The notes beneath the pieces were generated by a model. That model was not told where the DNA came from. It searched no databases and was given only the letters and a program-made list of their open reading frames with translations. 16,920 bases of DNA from Claveliimonas sp963592205 (GTDB lineage Bacteria > Bacillota > Clostridia > Lachnospirales > Lachnospiraceae), in the NCBI GenBank assembly GCA_963592205.1, contig CAVAVU010000067.1:1-16920 (forward strand). The letters run 5' to 3'. Positions 1-7,753 of this stretch are shown here, piece by piece. Positions within the stretch are counted from its first letter, which is position 1. Each line of letters opens with the position of its first letter. Made by a program: the position numbers and the translations under genes.

Positions 1-19
1 ATATTTCGCACTTGGTTTC

Positions 20-28
20 ATTATACCA
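20..28 (-). promoter_or_regulatory. Possible extended -10 promoter reading out of the left edge
   Basis: On the minus strand the bases read TGGTATAAT, a perfect -10 hexamer with an upstream TG, directly after the nadE terminator hairpin. No convincing -35 box is present, since the preceding bases form the hairpin. It could drive a minus-strand gene beyond the left edge. The TTGGT...ACCAA symmetry around it (about 12-29) may be an operator. The gene it would serve is not visible. Confidence 0.35.
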
Positions 29-59
29 AAAGTAGCTGTCCCATAATCAGGACAGCTAC
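28..59 (-). terminator. Rho-independent terminator after nadE
   Basis: A perfect 10-bp inverted repeat (32-41 and 50-59, GTAGCTGTCC with GGACAGCTAC) encloses an 8-base loop. On the minus strand it is followed by TTTT. It lies 37 bp past the nadE stop codon, which fits the end of this minus-strand transcript. The T tract is short, so termination may be partial. Confidence 0.75.
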
Positions 60-96
60 CACGTTTCTATAAATATTTATAATTTTATTCCATTCC

Positions 97-870
97 CTAC
101 TCATGCTCTTCCAGCTTAAATGTCGGCATTAACTGCAGTTTATGCAGATTAATCGCATGCATACGGTCAATCTTCTTCTTTATCTCTTCATCTTCACATT
201 CACCGGTCAGCACATAGTGATCCAGTGTGGCGTATGTGAATCCGATCTTGTCCTCATCGGTCATTCCGCTGAGTCCGTCAGAAGGTGCTTTCTTAGTCAG
301 TCTCTCCGGGATTCCGAGTACTTCACCGATCTGGATAACTTCATGTACGAGCAGATTAGCGAGCGGACTAAAGTCTCCGGCAGCATCACCGTATTTGGTG
401 GAATATCCGATATAATCCTCGGAACGGTTACATGTATTTACTACTCGACCGCCATTTGGAAGTGCCTGCGCGATTGCATAGAGTGTGCTCATTCTGAGAC
501 GTGGCGGCATATTGATCATGGAATCACGGGAAAGTTCATTGGTGTTAACTGTATCACTTTCTGCGAGTGCTTTGTTTACCGCACCTGATAATCCATCAGC
601 GCCGTCTTTGATATTAACGGTCACATTTTTTATTCCTAACAGAGATACGATTTCCTGTGAATCGCTGATATCGCTCTGTACGCCGTTCGGCATCATAACA
701 CCGACTACACGGTCTTTTCCAAGTGCCTCAGCGAGAAGTGCTGCGACCACGCTGGAGTCTTTTCCACCTGATACACCAACAACTGCATCACAGGTCGGTC
801 CGTTTTTCTCAAAATAATCTCTTATCCATTCTACAATTTCATTTTTTGTCTGTTCAGGATTCTTAAGCAT
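97..870 (-). CDS. nadE: NAD+ synthase, ammonia-dependent
   Basis: This enzyme makes NAD+ from nicotinic acid adenine dinucleotide, ATP and ammonia, the last step of NAD synthesis, in the cytoplasm. The 257 residues show the ATP-pyrophosphatase P-loop GVSGGKDSS (32-40), the conserved NRSEDYIGYSTKYGDAAGDF stretch (148-167), and the KAPSDGLSGMTDED segment (194-207) that closes over the active site. Length matches the single-domain ammonia-dependent form. There is no N-terminal nitrilase-type glutaminase domain, so ammonia must come from outside. A ribosome site (AAAGG, 10 bp upstream) supports the ATG. It lies 114 bp after the SprT-like gene and has its own extended -10, so it may be partly independent of that operon. 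Confidence 0.96.
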   Translation of the reverse strand: MLKNPEQTKNEIVEWIRDYFEKNGPTCDAVVGVSGGKDSSVVAALLAEALGKDRVVGVMMPNGVQSDISDSQEIVSLLGIKNVTVNIKDGADGLSGAVNKALAESDTVNTNELSRDSMINMPPRLRMSTLYAIAQALPNGGRVVNTCNRSEDYIGYSTKYGDAAGDFSPLANLLVHEVIQIGEVLGIPERLTKKAPSDGLSGMTDEDKIGFTYATLDHYVLTGECEDEEIKKKIDRMHAINLHKLQLMPTFKLEEHE

Positions 871-913
871 TTTCGTAGTTCCTTTCTTTAACCTCTCATT
901 GTCATTTGAATCA

Positions 914-922
914 ATTATACCA
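914..922 (-). promoter_or_regulatory. Extended -10 promoter for nadE
   Basis: The minus strand reads TGGTATAAT, about 44 bp upstream of the nadE ATG. No good -35 is found 16-18 bp upstream (CGGAAA), so the TG extension would have to compensate. It suggests nadE has its own promoter besides any read-through from the upstream genes. Confidence 0.55.
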
Positions 923-984
923 GATTTTCAGACGTATTTCCGCATGCATTTCCATTTTCTATCTGCATAATTCAGTCTGTATTT

Positions 985-1686
985 TTACGTATATTTCTTT
1001 CTCGACAGCCATTTCTGGTCAATGCATTTCACTTCGCCGTCAAAACGGATATGCAGATGTACGCCGCCGGATCTCTGGTTGATCTTTTCTACCACACCAT
1101 TACCGAATTTTGGATGTGTAACGGTATCCCCAAGCTTATATTGCACAACCTCGTCCTTCTGCTTCTGTGCGGTCTGCAGACGTCTATACGTATCCCGGAT
1201 CGGCACGGATTTGTCATGAATCCGGTTCTTTAACGCCTTATCATAGTTATGATTCATCAGCGCTTCTCCGGCTTTGTAATAAGGCGTCGGTGCTGCACCT
1301 ACAAGCGAACAGCAATATTTCCATGCACTTCCGTGCGTTCCCGTCTGCCATTTGTATTGCTCGGGTATCTGCATATTGTACTGCATATAGTGTGCATACT
1401 CGTGTTTGAACAGATCCATGCGGTCTTCTTTGGATAGCGGATTCTTAACTCCGTATGCAATAAACAGCAGTGAAAAATGAAAATGCTCTTTCTCATGAGC
1501 GCTCCGTCTGGTATAGGAGCCCAGCGTATCCGTATCAAATCCAAATGTCACCGGCACTTTTGCACCGTTCAGATGAAACTTCCTGTCTAGCTCTTCGTAC
1601 AGATTCTTAATCAACGCGGTAAGAATCGGGATTTCTTTCTGCAGACGCTGACGCAGGAACTGGTCTTCTCTGTCATAATATGTCAT
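985..1686 (-). CDS. SprT-like zinc metalloprotease with C-terminal PcrA/UvrD-type Tudor-like domain
   Basis: The 233-residue protein has a HEYAH zinc-protease motif (95-99) and a third likely ligand in HGSAWK (His118), the pattern of SprT/Spartan-like metalloproteases. Family members act on DNA-associated proteins; the target here is unknown. Residues 181-230 form a separate small domain beginning YKLGDTVTHPKFGNGVV, which resembles the C-terminal Tudor-like domain of PcrA/UvrD helicases known to touch RNA polymerase. A link to transcription or DNA-repair complexes is therefore possible, but inferred. A strong GGAGGAG site precedes the ATG. The gene starts 25 bp after the C39 peptidase and is the last member of the 6.5-1 kb run before nadE. 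No signal peptide is seen, so it is cytoplasmic. Confidence 0.8.
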   Translation of the reverse strand: MTYYDREDQFLRQRLQKEIPILTALIKNLYEELDRKFHLNGAKVPVTFGFDTDTLGSYTRRSAHEKEHFHFSLLFIAYGVKNPLSKEDRMDLFKHEYAHYMQYNMQIPEQYKWQTGTHGSAWKYCCSLVGAAPTPYYKAGEALMNHNYDKALKNRIHDKSVPIRDTYRRLQTAQKQKDEVVQYKLGDTVTHPKFGNGVVEKINQRSGGVHLHIRFDGEVKCIDQKWLSRKKYT

Positions 1687-1711
1687 ATTCTATTCTCCTC
1701 CTGCGCACGGG

Positions 1712-2545
1712 TTAGCCAACACTGTATGCCCACAGTCCCTGTATCTGTGATGCCAGTTCTTCATAATCCCATTCTTTGTTACTGTTTGCTTTGCTGTTCG
1801 GATCATGCAGCAGTATTTTACCGTCCTGCGATACGCCTGTCAGCACCATAAAATGTCCATTATCGGTAAATTCTCCCGGTCCGACAACACAGATGATCGG
1901 CTTACCGGCAGCAAGTTCCGCTTTGATCGTATTTTCATCCAGCATGATGGATTCTGAGTGAAGTCCAAGTTCGCCGGCAAATGTCTCCATGATCGTCCAC
2001 AGCGAACCTTCACCATCCACATAATATCCTTCCGCATCCGCTCTTTTTGCGACCTCATAAGGATTCATGTCAGTATTTCCGGTCAGTCCGCAATATACCA
2101 TGGAAAGGCTCGTAGGACCACAGCCCGTGACTGCCATGAAGCTGTCACCATACTGCTCATATCCCCAACGCTTGTCCCATTGCAGGAACAGTGGGATCGT
2201 GCCCTGCTGAACTTCTGCGGAAATGTCCCTGTTCACAGACGCACTGTCATAATCAAGATAACCTTTGACAAAATCGATTGTCTCTGGATTACGCTCCGCA
2301 AGATCCAGCAAGGTATCCGGACAGCCGGCCGCTGCCAGCTTCTCCCGGTCAAATGTATCTTCTTTATCGGACTTATCTTTCTTAGACTTGTCCTTCGCTT
2401 CTTCCACTTTCTTAGCTGCTTCCTGTGCCTTATTCTGTTGGTTTTCCCACAAACTCAGACTGATAACAGAAGCCACGATCACCAGTACCCAGATTGCGAC
2501 TTTTCTTTTTCTCTCTTTTCTTTGCTGGTGTTTTTTTATTTTCAT
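1712..2545 (-). CDS. Membrane-anchored C39-like cysteine peptidase
   Basis: The 277-residue protein starts with a very basic segment (1-15), then one membrane helix (about 16-33) and a Lys/Glu/Asp-rich linker (about 38-66). This places the rest outside the cell. The catalytic part (about 115-277) fits the Peptidase_C39_2 fold: nucleophile Cys142 in TGCGPTSLSMVY, His231 in NGHFMVLTG, and Asp248/Asn250 in HDPNS. Relatives cleave leader peptides or unknown cell-surface substrates; no bacteriocin or ABC exporter gene is nearby, so the substrate is unknown. It follows the RNA methyltransferase by 33 bp with a GAGGTGAG ribosome site. A surface peptidase inside an otherwise cytoplasmic operon is unexpected. 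Confidence 0.85.
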   Translation of the reverse strand: MKIKKHQQRKERKRKVAIWVLVIVASVISLSLWENQQNKAQEAAKKVEEAKDKSKKDKSDKEDTFDREKLAAAGCPDTLLDLAERNPETIDFVKGYLDYDSASVNRDISAEVQQGTIPLFLQWDKRWGYEQYGDSFMAVTGCGPTSLSMVYCGLTGNTDMNPYEVAKRADAEGYYVDGEGSLWTIMETFAGELGLHSESIMLDENTIKAELAAGKPIICVVGPGEFTDNGHFMVLTGVSQDGKILLHDPNSKANSNKEWDYEELASQIQGLWAYSVG

Positions 2546-2578
2546 GAACTACTCACCTCTACCGCTTTTCCGCGTATG

Positions 2579-3439
2579 CTATCTCTTTCCCAGCTGCCAG
2601 AATGCCACCGCGCTGGCTGCTGCCACATTCAAAGAATCTACGCCGTGCGCCATCGGAATCTTAACCGTATAATCACAGAGTTCCATTGTCTGCTTCATCA
2701 GACCATCGCCCTCTGTGCCAAGAATCACCGCAAGCTTCTGTTCCTGCATCAGATTCGGATCATCAATGCTGATCGAATCATCCGTCAGTGCAAGTGCCGC
2801 TGTCTTGTATCCCATCTTTTGTAATTCAGTGATTGCCTGCTCCGGCCATAGTATTTCCCGCTGACATCGGATCTCATTATCGTCCCGAATGAACGTCCAC
2901 GGAACCTGAAATACCGTTCCCATACTGACTCTCGATGCTCTCCGGTAAAGCGGATCACTGCACCCCGGTGTCAACAGAACTACTTCCATATGAAGGGCTG
3001 CCGCTGACCGGAAAATGGCGCCGACATTGGTCGGGTTCATGACATTTTCCAGAATAGCGATCCTGCTCTTTCCCGCACACATTTCCAGATAATTCTCAAT
3101 CGGCCTACGACGCATCGCACAGAGCATTCCCCTAGTCAGTTTGAATCCTGTCAGCTTCGCAAGTACGTCAAAATCGGCTGTATAGATCGGCGTGCCTGAG
3201 CGCTCATATCTCTTAAGAACCTGTCTGGTCTCGTCATTATCTGCCAGCTGCTTCCGCTCAACCAACACCGACACCGGCGTGTAGCCTGCATCCAGTGCCC
3301 TGCCGATTACCTTTGGGCTTTCCGCAATGAACATGCCTTCTTCCGGATGATCTTTATTCAGAAGCTGCGCCTCTGTCAGTCTTGCATACACATCAAGTTC
3401 CGGCGCGTTAAAATCTTTGATTTCTATTATATTTAGCAT
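2579..3439 (-). CDS. SpoU/TrmH-family RNA 2'-O-methyltransferase
   Basis: This is a SAM-dependent methyltransferase of the knotted SPOUT class, expected to methylate a ribose 2'-OH in rRNA or tRNA. All three SpoU motifs are present: ENVMNPTNVGAIFRSA (131-146), LAVILGTEGDG (236-246) and IPMAHGVDSLNVAAA (261-275). The N-terminal part (about 15-110) resembles the substrate-binding domain of 23S rRNA-type members. The exact RNA target cannot be read from sequence. At 286 residues it is of typical length. It begins 16 bp after the dehydratase-activator fusion with a TGGAG site, so the two are very probably co-transcribed. Confidence 0.9.
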   Translation of the reverse strand: MLNIIEIKDFNAPELDVYARLTEAQLLNKDHPEEGMFIAESPKVIGRALDAGYTPVSVLVERKQLADNDETRQVLKRYERSGTPIYTADFDVLAKLTGFKLTRGMLCAMRRRPIENYLEMCAGKSRIAILENVMNPTNVGAIFRSAAALHMEVVLLTPGCSDPLYRRASRVSMGTVFQVPWTFIRDDNEIRCQREILWPEQAITELQKMGYKTAALALTDDSISIDDPNLMQEQKLAVILGTEGDGLMKQTMELCDYTVKIPMAHGVDSLNVAAASAVAFWQLGKR

Positions 3440-3455
3440 AATTTACTCCAAAAGT

Positions 3456-5153
3456 CTATTCTCCGGCGGTACATTTCTCATAGGCAAATAATGCCGCTCC
3501 CAATGCACCGCAGAGCTGTGCTTCATCGCAGATATAGAGTTTTGCTCCGAGTTTTTCCTCCAGCGCATGGATAATTCCCTGGTTCTTCGCCACACCGCCG
3601 GTCATCATATATTCTCCCGGATTCTTCTTGCCGAGACGTGCCGCAAGTGCCCCTACCTTGGATGCAACGGATACATTTAACCCGTGAATAATATCTGCGA
3701 CATTTTTATTCTGTGCTACTAATGATACCACTTCTGACTCCGCAAATACAGTGCACATGCTGGAAATTACAATATTTTCCTTCCATTCCAGACCTTTCGT
3801 GCTCATTTCTTCCAGTGAAAGTCCAAGTGTTCTTGCCATCATTTCCAGAAAACGCCCTGTTCCTGCCGCGCATTTATCATTCATCAGAAAATTCGTCACC
3901 GCTCCATGCTCATCGATGCTAATCGCTTTGATGTCCTGACCGCCGATATCAATGATCGTCCGCACGTTCGGATTCAGATAATGTGCGCCTTTCGCATGAC
4001 AGGTGATCTCTGTGATGCTGTCATCTCCACTGTCGATATAAGCACGTCCATATCCGGTTGTTACGATACGCACGATATCTTCTTTCTGAATCCCAGCCTT
4101 CTCAACTGCCGCCGCAAGACTCTTTTCTGCACTCATCATTGCCCCGCCACCGGTCGGAATGATCATCGTTGATTTAATTTTACCATGCTGATCAAGGATC
4201 ACCACATCGGTGCTCGTGGAACCGCTGTCAATTCCCGCTACAAAATAATTTCCTGATTCCATCTTCTTTCTTGCCTCCTCACTGATGCCTGTTCCCGGAT
4301 CCATATCCTCAGATCCTTCGATTGTTTCCGCAAATGCCTGAATTCTGGTCAGCAGCTGTCCTGCGCTCTGACTCGTGAAGTCGGTTTCTATCTTAAGAAG
4401 CGGAACCTTGATATTTTTCTTAATGCTCGCATACTCGAATCCATAATAATCGCAGAATTTGATCGTATGGTAAATAATTCCCTTCAGATCCGAATCGAGA
4501 TACAGCTGATTTCTTCTGGTGCTGTTGTTCATTCGGAAACACGGCATCTGCGCCAGAAGTGCATCCGCATATGCAAGAAACATGGCATCATCATCCATGA
4601 TCTCCATCTCATCTGGAAGCACCGCAAGTCTACGACCGCCTGTACAGGTCAGGTTGTCGACCTGCATCTGTATGTTTTCCTGAATCATCTCTTCCAACAC
4701 GCCACTGACACGCACACCCAACACACCGATATATGGCTTTCTCTTTTTCCCTGATTCGGTAAATGCTCTGAGGAAACGTTCTTTATCAAATTGCTGTCCG
4801 GAATAGGCTGCATATGCTTCCTTTAAACGGCGAATTGCTCCGGCGAATTTGACCTTTTCACATTCGTTATCTTCATGTGGAAGATCCAGCATATATAAGA
4901 ATTTGCATTTGCCGGTACTTGCTACAATATCATACACACGACGCATGGAATCACAGCAATTGACCATCACTAACTGATCCGCTTTTCCTTCCAATACCGC
5001 CTGAATCACAGATTTGCCAAATCCACACAGATTCGCATGTGCGATCTGGTCCGACATTTCAAAATTCTCCGGCATTTCTTCCAGCACAGCACACTCCTCT
5101 CCGAATCCCTTAAAAAGTTCAATCGGAGTATATTTACAGACATAATGTATCAT
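3456..5153 (-). CDS. 2-hydroxyacyl-CoA dehydratase-like subunit fused to its ATP-dependent activator (HgdB-HgdC type)
   Basis: This 565-residue protein has two parts. Residues 1-275 look like a shortened dehydratase subunit with three probable Fe-S ligands: Cys43 (NLCGFGKS), Cys66/67 (NCCDSMRR) and Cys234 (IKFCDYYGF), followed by the family ending PLLKIETDFTSQSAGQ. Residues about 304-560 are a complete BadF/BadG/BcrA/HgdC-type ATPase, with phosphate motif GIDSGSTSTD (307-316), IDIGGQDIKAI (401-411), cluster cysteines Cys428 (NDKCAAGTGR) and Cys467 (SSMCTVF), and the MTGGVAKNQG motif (517-526). Such activators use ATP to push a low-potential electron into the dehydratase. A Gly/Glu-rich linker (about 278-302) joins the parts. 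It overlaps the upstream gene by 4 bp (ATGA), so translation is coupled. Substrate unknown; it must work without oxygen. Confidence 0.9.
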   Translation of the reverse strand: MIHYVCKYTPIELFKGFGEECAVLEEMPENFEMSDQIAHANLCGFGKSVIQAVLEGKADQLVMVNCCDSMRRVYDIVASTGKCKFLYMLDLPHEDNECEKVKFAGAIRRLKEAYAAYSGQQFDKERFLRAFTESGKKRKPYIGVLGVRVSGVLEEMIQENIQMQVDNLTCTGGRRLAVLPDEMEIMDDDAMFLAYADALLAQMPCFRMNNSTRRNQLYLDSDLKGIIYHTIKFCDYYGFEYASIKKNIKVPLLKIETDFTSQSAGQLLTRIQAFAETIEGSEDMDPGTGISEEARKKMESGNYFVAGIDSGSTSTDVVILDQHGKIKSTMIIPTGGGAMMSAEKSLAAAVEKAGIQKEDIVRIVTTGYGRAYIDSGDDSITEITCHAKGAHYLNPNVRTIIDIGGQDIKAISIDEHGAVTNFLMNDKCAAGTGRFLEMMARTLGLSLEEMSTKGLEWKENIVISSMCTVFAESEVVSLVAQNKNVADIIHGLNVSVASKVGALAARLGKKNPGEYMMTGGVAKNQGIIHALEEKLGAKLYICDEAQLCGALGAALFAYEKCTAGE

Positions 5154-6430
5154 AATCCTCTCTCCTCCCTGCCTTCTTCTAACATTTCCACAAAAGCCTG
5201 AAGTCTTGTAGACACCTGACCATCACTGGTATTGGCAGGATTGCATCCGTCTCCGTCCAGAATCATAGTCGGAAGTCCGGCTGACTCCAGAGAACTCTTG
5301 ATCAGATTGGAGGCGCCGATGGTTCCTTTACATCCCCAGTGTGCAAACAGGATTCCGCCGTCAGCTTCTGTCTCTTTGGCAAGTCGTTCTGCCATCTGGA
5401 TCCGCTGACTCACATCACCATTGTAAATGCAATAAACCATCTTTTCTGCCATAGCTTCGTACGGATCCTCCGCATGCATCTCCTGAAATCCATCCGCCAC
5501 AAAGTCGCAGGCGCTGATATGCATCTTCTTACTATAATTAAATACGTCCTTCACAGGTTCCTGAAGGAACGGCATAATATGCATCCAGAGCACATGAAGT
5601 CCTTCTCCTTTTGGAGCTTTTCTTACATCTTCCAATAACATTTCCGTGTATTTCACAGAGGCCTCTGAGCCAGATAATAAATGGCACATAAAGATAGCAT
5701 ACAATTCATTTGTTAGTGTCGTCACCGGATCATGATCTTTGCGCAACGCCAGCTGCTGTTGATAATTAGCAGCTGCTTTTTTGCTGTTAGCAACTGCCTG
5801 CTGCACCGCCTCCTCGGAAATTTTCTTTTCGGTTACGTCTTCCAGAAATTTCTTCATATCTCTGAGCTGTCCTGCCACATATTCCACAGATTCCTGATTC
5901 TTCTCATATGGAACATCGATATAGAAGCCCGGAAGTTCGTTCTTCTGTTTCAGATACGGAAATGTCATCATATTGCCATCACAGGCGAGATTCGTATAGA
6001 TTGTACACTTTGGTGTTGGCACAAGACCGGTCAGTGTCGCTCCTAAAAAGACTCTGTGATATGAGCACATGGTCTCCGGGAATCCCTCTTCTTCTGTTCT
6101 TCGCAAGAATGCCTGTTCGCATCTGGTTCCGGCTATGAAGCATGACAACGCCTCTACCGAATACGGTGTCAGTCCTGCTGCCGTCAGCAGTTCTCCCGGC
6201 ACAAAGATGCTTACCATCGCTGCATTTTCAGACTTTGCAAGTGCCCGGATAATATTATGCATTACAACACGCGCCACATACTGGCCGGATGACGGTAATT
6301 CTTTATCCGGGAAAAAGCGCAATCTTTTTTCCTGCAGGCGATATCCGGTAAGAAGCAGTCTGCGCGCTTTCTCCGGATCTGTCAGGGCTTCGCTCCCTAT
6401 TTTATCTCCAAATTTCTTAATAATATCCAT
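5150..6430 (-). CDS. 2-hydroxyacyl-CoA dehydratase-like subunit (HgdA/HgdB family)
   Basis: The 426-residue protein belongs to the Fe-S family that includes (R)-2-hydroxyglutaryl-CoA dehydratase, benzoyl-CoA reductase, YjiM and double-cubane cluster proteins. Visible family features are VPGELLTAAGLTPY (77-90), Cys122 (ETMCSYHRVFLGA), Cys150 (NLACDG), Cys367 (AHWGCKG) and the ending DGDGCNPANTSDGQVSTR (392-409). The three cysteines 122, 150 and 367 are the expected cluster ligands. It is the first gene of the operon, with a TTTACA-16-TATAAT promoter, and overlaps the fused subunit-activator gene by 4 bp. No CoA-transferase, acyl-CoA dehydrogenase or Etf gene lies nearby, so a classical amino-acid fermentation role is not supported. 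Function unknown beyond radical or low-potential reduction chemistry. Confidence 0.88.
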   Translation of the reverse strand: MDIIKKFGDKIGSEALTDPEKARRLLLTGYRLQEKRLRFFPDKELPSSGQYVARVVMHNIIRALAKSENAAMVSIFVPGELLTAAGLTPYSVEALSCFIAGTRCEQAFLRRTEEEGFPETMCSYHRVFLGATLTGLVPTPKCTIYTNLACDGNMMTFPYLKQKNELPGFYIDVPYEKNQESVEYVAGQLRDMKKFLEDVTEKKISEEAVQQAVANSKKAAANYQQQLALRKDHDPVTTLTNELYAIFMCHLLSGSEASVKYTEMLLEDVRKAPKGEGLHVLWMHIMPFLQEPVKDVFNYSKKMHISACDFVADGFQEMHAEDPYEAMAEKMVYCIYNGDVSQRIQMAERLAKETEADGGILFAHWGCKGTIGASNLIKSSLESAGLPTMILDGDGCNPANTSDGQVSTRLQAFVEMLEEGREERGL

Positions 6431-6475
6431 TCATATTCCTTCTTTTCTGTCTTATATTTCAAGCAAACATAGCTT

Positions 6476-6503
6476 ATTATAACAATTTCGAGGAAAATGT
6501 AAA
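6476..6503 (-). promoter_or_regulatory. Promoter of the dehydratase-TrmH-C39-SprT operon
   Basis: On the minus strand TTTACA (6498-6503) and TATAAT (6476-6481) are separated by 16 bp, and TG lies one base before the -10. This is a near-consensus vegetative promoter, about 45 bp upstream of the first start codon and just after the terminator of the upstream transporter gene. Confidence 0.75.
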
Positions 6504-6528
6504 CATCTACATAACTGTTCAGATACAG

Positions 6529-6555
6529 AAAAAGCCGCAGCTTTCGCCACGACTT
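6529..6555 (-). terminator. Rho-independent terminator after the YeiH-like gene
   Basis: On the minus strand AAGTCGTGGC, a GAAA tetraloop and GCTGCGGCTT form a 10-bp stem with three G-T wobbles, followed by TTTTT. It lies 23 bp after the stop codon at 6578 and separates this gene from the dehydratase operon. Confidence 0.8.
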
Positions 6556-6577
6556 AACTTTACATCATATTCACATT

Positions 6578-7615
6578 TTACCAGATTCCCATCACGTGCT
6601 GCATGATTAGGCTCACAACGGTAATGCCTGCCCAGCAGGATGCTCCCAGAATGATCGGCTTACCACCGGTCTTAATCAGCTCGATCACATTACTGTTCAG
6701 TCCGATTGCTGCCATAGCCATGATAATAAAGAACTTCGACAATTCTTTCATCGGTGCAAATACATCCGCATTTACGCCCATATGTATACATACGGTTGTG
6801 ATGATTGCTGCGATTACAAAATATAAGATAAACATTGGAAATGCTCTTTTCAAGCTGAATCCATTCGTCTTCTGATTATCCTTTTCCGCCTTCTTTGCCC
6901 GGATTGCGGATAACACCAGTGTGATTGGTATGATTGCAAGGGTACGGGTAAGCTTTACTGTTACCGCTTTATTCAGTGTCTCGCTTCCGAGATTCCACAT
7001 ACTGTCCCAGGTTGATGCAGCTGCCGTTACAGAAGATGTATCGTTGATCGCCGTTCCGGCAAAAATTCCGAATGCTCCTCCCGATGTGGTATCGAAACCG
7101 ATAACTTTTCCTAATATTGGGAAAAATATCGCAGCCAGCACATTAAAGAAGAAGATAACAGAGATTGCCTGTGCCACTTCATTATCATCCGCATCAATGA
7201 CCGGTGCTGTTGCTGCAATTGCAGATCCGCCACAGATAGACGAACCCACACCTACCAGAATTGATGTGTTGGACGGTACATGGATAACCTTGCGAAGAAT
7301 CCACGCAATGATCAGCGATGTACTGATTGTACACACAATAATCGGCAGTGACTGTTTACCAGTCTGCAGAATAACGCCCAGATTCATTCCAAATCCCAGC
7401 AATACGACGGCGGTCTGAAGAATAATCTTGGATGTCCATTTAATGCCAGCCTCTGCATTTCCCTTATTCTTCCAGACCATCGTGATCAACATGCCTGCAA
7501 GAATTGCTATCACAGGACCGCCGATGATTGGGAAGGTCTTACCGAGCAGCCAGGATGGTACTGCTATGATAAAGCAGGTTAATACGCCCGGTAGTTTTTT
7601 CTTTATAGATTCCAT
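6578..7615 (-). CDS. YeiH/UPF0324-family membrane transporter (putative sulfate/sulfonate exporter)
   Basis: The 345-residue hydrophobic protein has about ten membrane segments and the family signature GVGSSICGGSAIAA (122-135), plus the FAGTAINDTSSVTAA stretch (185-199). The family is annotated as putative sulfate exporter by homology, but the substrate of most members is not established. Length is typical. A GAGG site 7 bp upstream supports the ATG. It is divergent from the DUF134-NifX-like gene across a 177-bp gap, so that regulator is a natural candidate to control it. It has its own terminator, so it is transcribed alone. Identity as a family member is sure; the transported compound is not. 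Confidence 0.92.
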   Translation of the reverse strand: MESIKKKLPGVLTCFIIAVPSWLLGKTFPIIGGPVIAILAGMLITMVWKNKGNAEAGIKWTSKIILQTAVVLLGFGMNLGVILQTGKQSLPIIVCTISTSLIIAWILRKVIHVPSNTSILVGVGSSICGGSAIAATAPVIDADDNEVAQAISVIFFFNVLAAIFFPILGKVIGFDTTSGGAFGIFAGTAINDTSSVTAAASTWDSMWNLGSETLNKAVTVKLTRTLAIIPITLVLSAIRAKKAEKDNQKTNGFSLKRAFPMFILYFVIAAIITTVCIHMGVNADVFAPMKELSKFFIIMAMAAIGLNSNVIELIKTGGKPIILGASCWAGITVVSLIMQHVMGIW

Positions 7616-7651
7616 TATAATACCTCATTTCATTCTTTTTGTAACATAAGG

Positions 7652-7680
7652 ATTATAGCACTGGATATCAATAATTTGAA
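7652..7680 (-). promoter_or_regulatory. Promoter of the YeiH-like gene
   Basis: The minus strand shows a perfect TATAAT (7652-7657) and TTCAAA (7675-7680) with 17 bp between. The predicted start of transcription gives a leader of about 30 bases before the ATG. Confidence 0.6.
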
Positions 7681-7719
7681 TACTGATAATAAAATATATA
7701 GTCACTCATATTTTTCATA

Positions 7720-7753
7720 GTAACTTGTATTTCAATCATATATAAGTTACACT
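7720..7753 (+). promoter_or_regulatory. Dyad operator overlapping the DUF134-NifX promoter
   Basis: GTAACTTGTAT (7720-7730) and ATATAAGTTAC (7740-7750) form an inverted repeat with one G-T mismatch in 11 bp around a 9-base spacer. A possible plus-strand promoter, TTGTAT (7725-7730) and TACACT (7748-7753) with 17 bp between, is embedded in it. A protein bound to the dyad would cover this promoter. This suggests autoregulation by the DUF134 helix-turn-helix protein encoded just downstream, or control by another factor. Confidence 0.5.

Noticed and set aside
1958..2824. Long plus-strand frame of 288 codons
   Set aside because: It lies opposite both the C39 peptidase and the RNA methyltransferase genes, crosses their junction, and has low-complexity His/Arg/Phe-rich content typical of an antisense shadow.
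3456..6430. Classical amino-acid fermentation cluster (hydroxyglutaryl- or phenyllactyl-CoA dehydratase)
   Set aside because: No CoA-transferase, 2-hydroxyacid dehydrogenase, acyl-CoA dehydrogenase or Etf gene adjoins, and the fusion layout differs.
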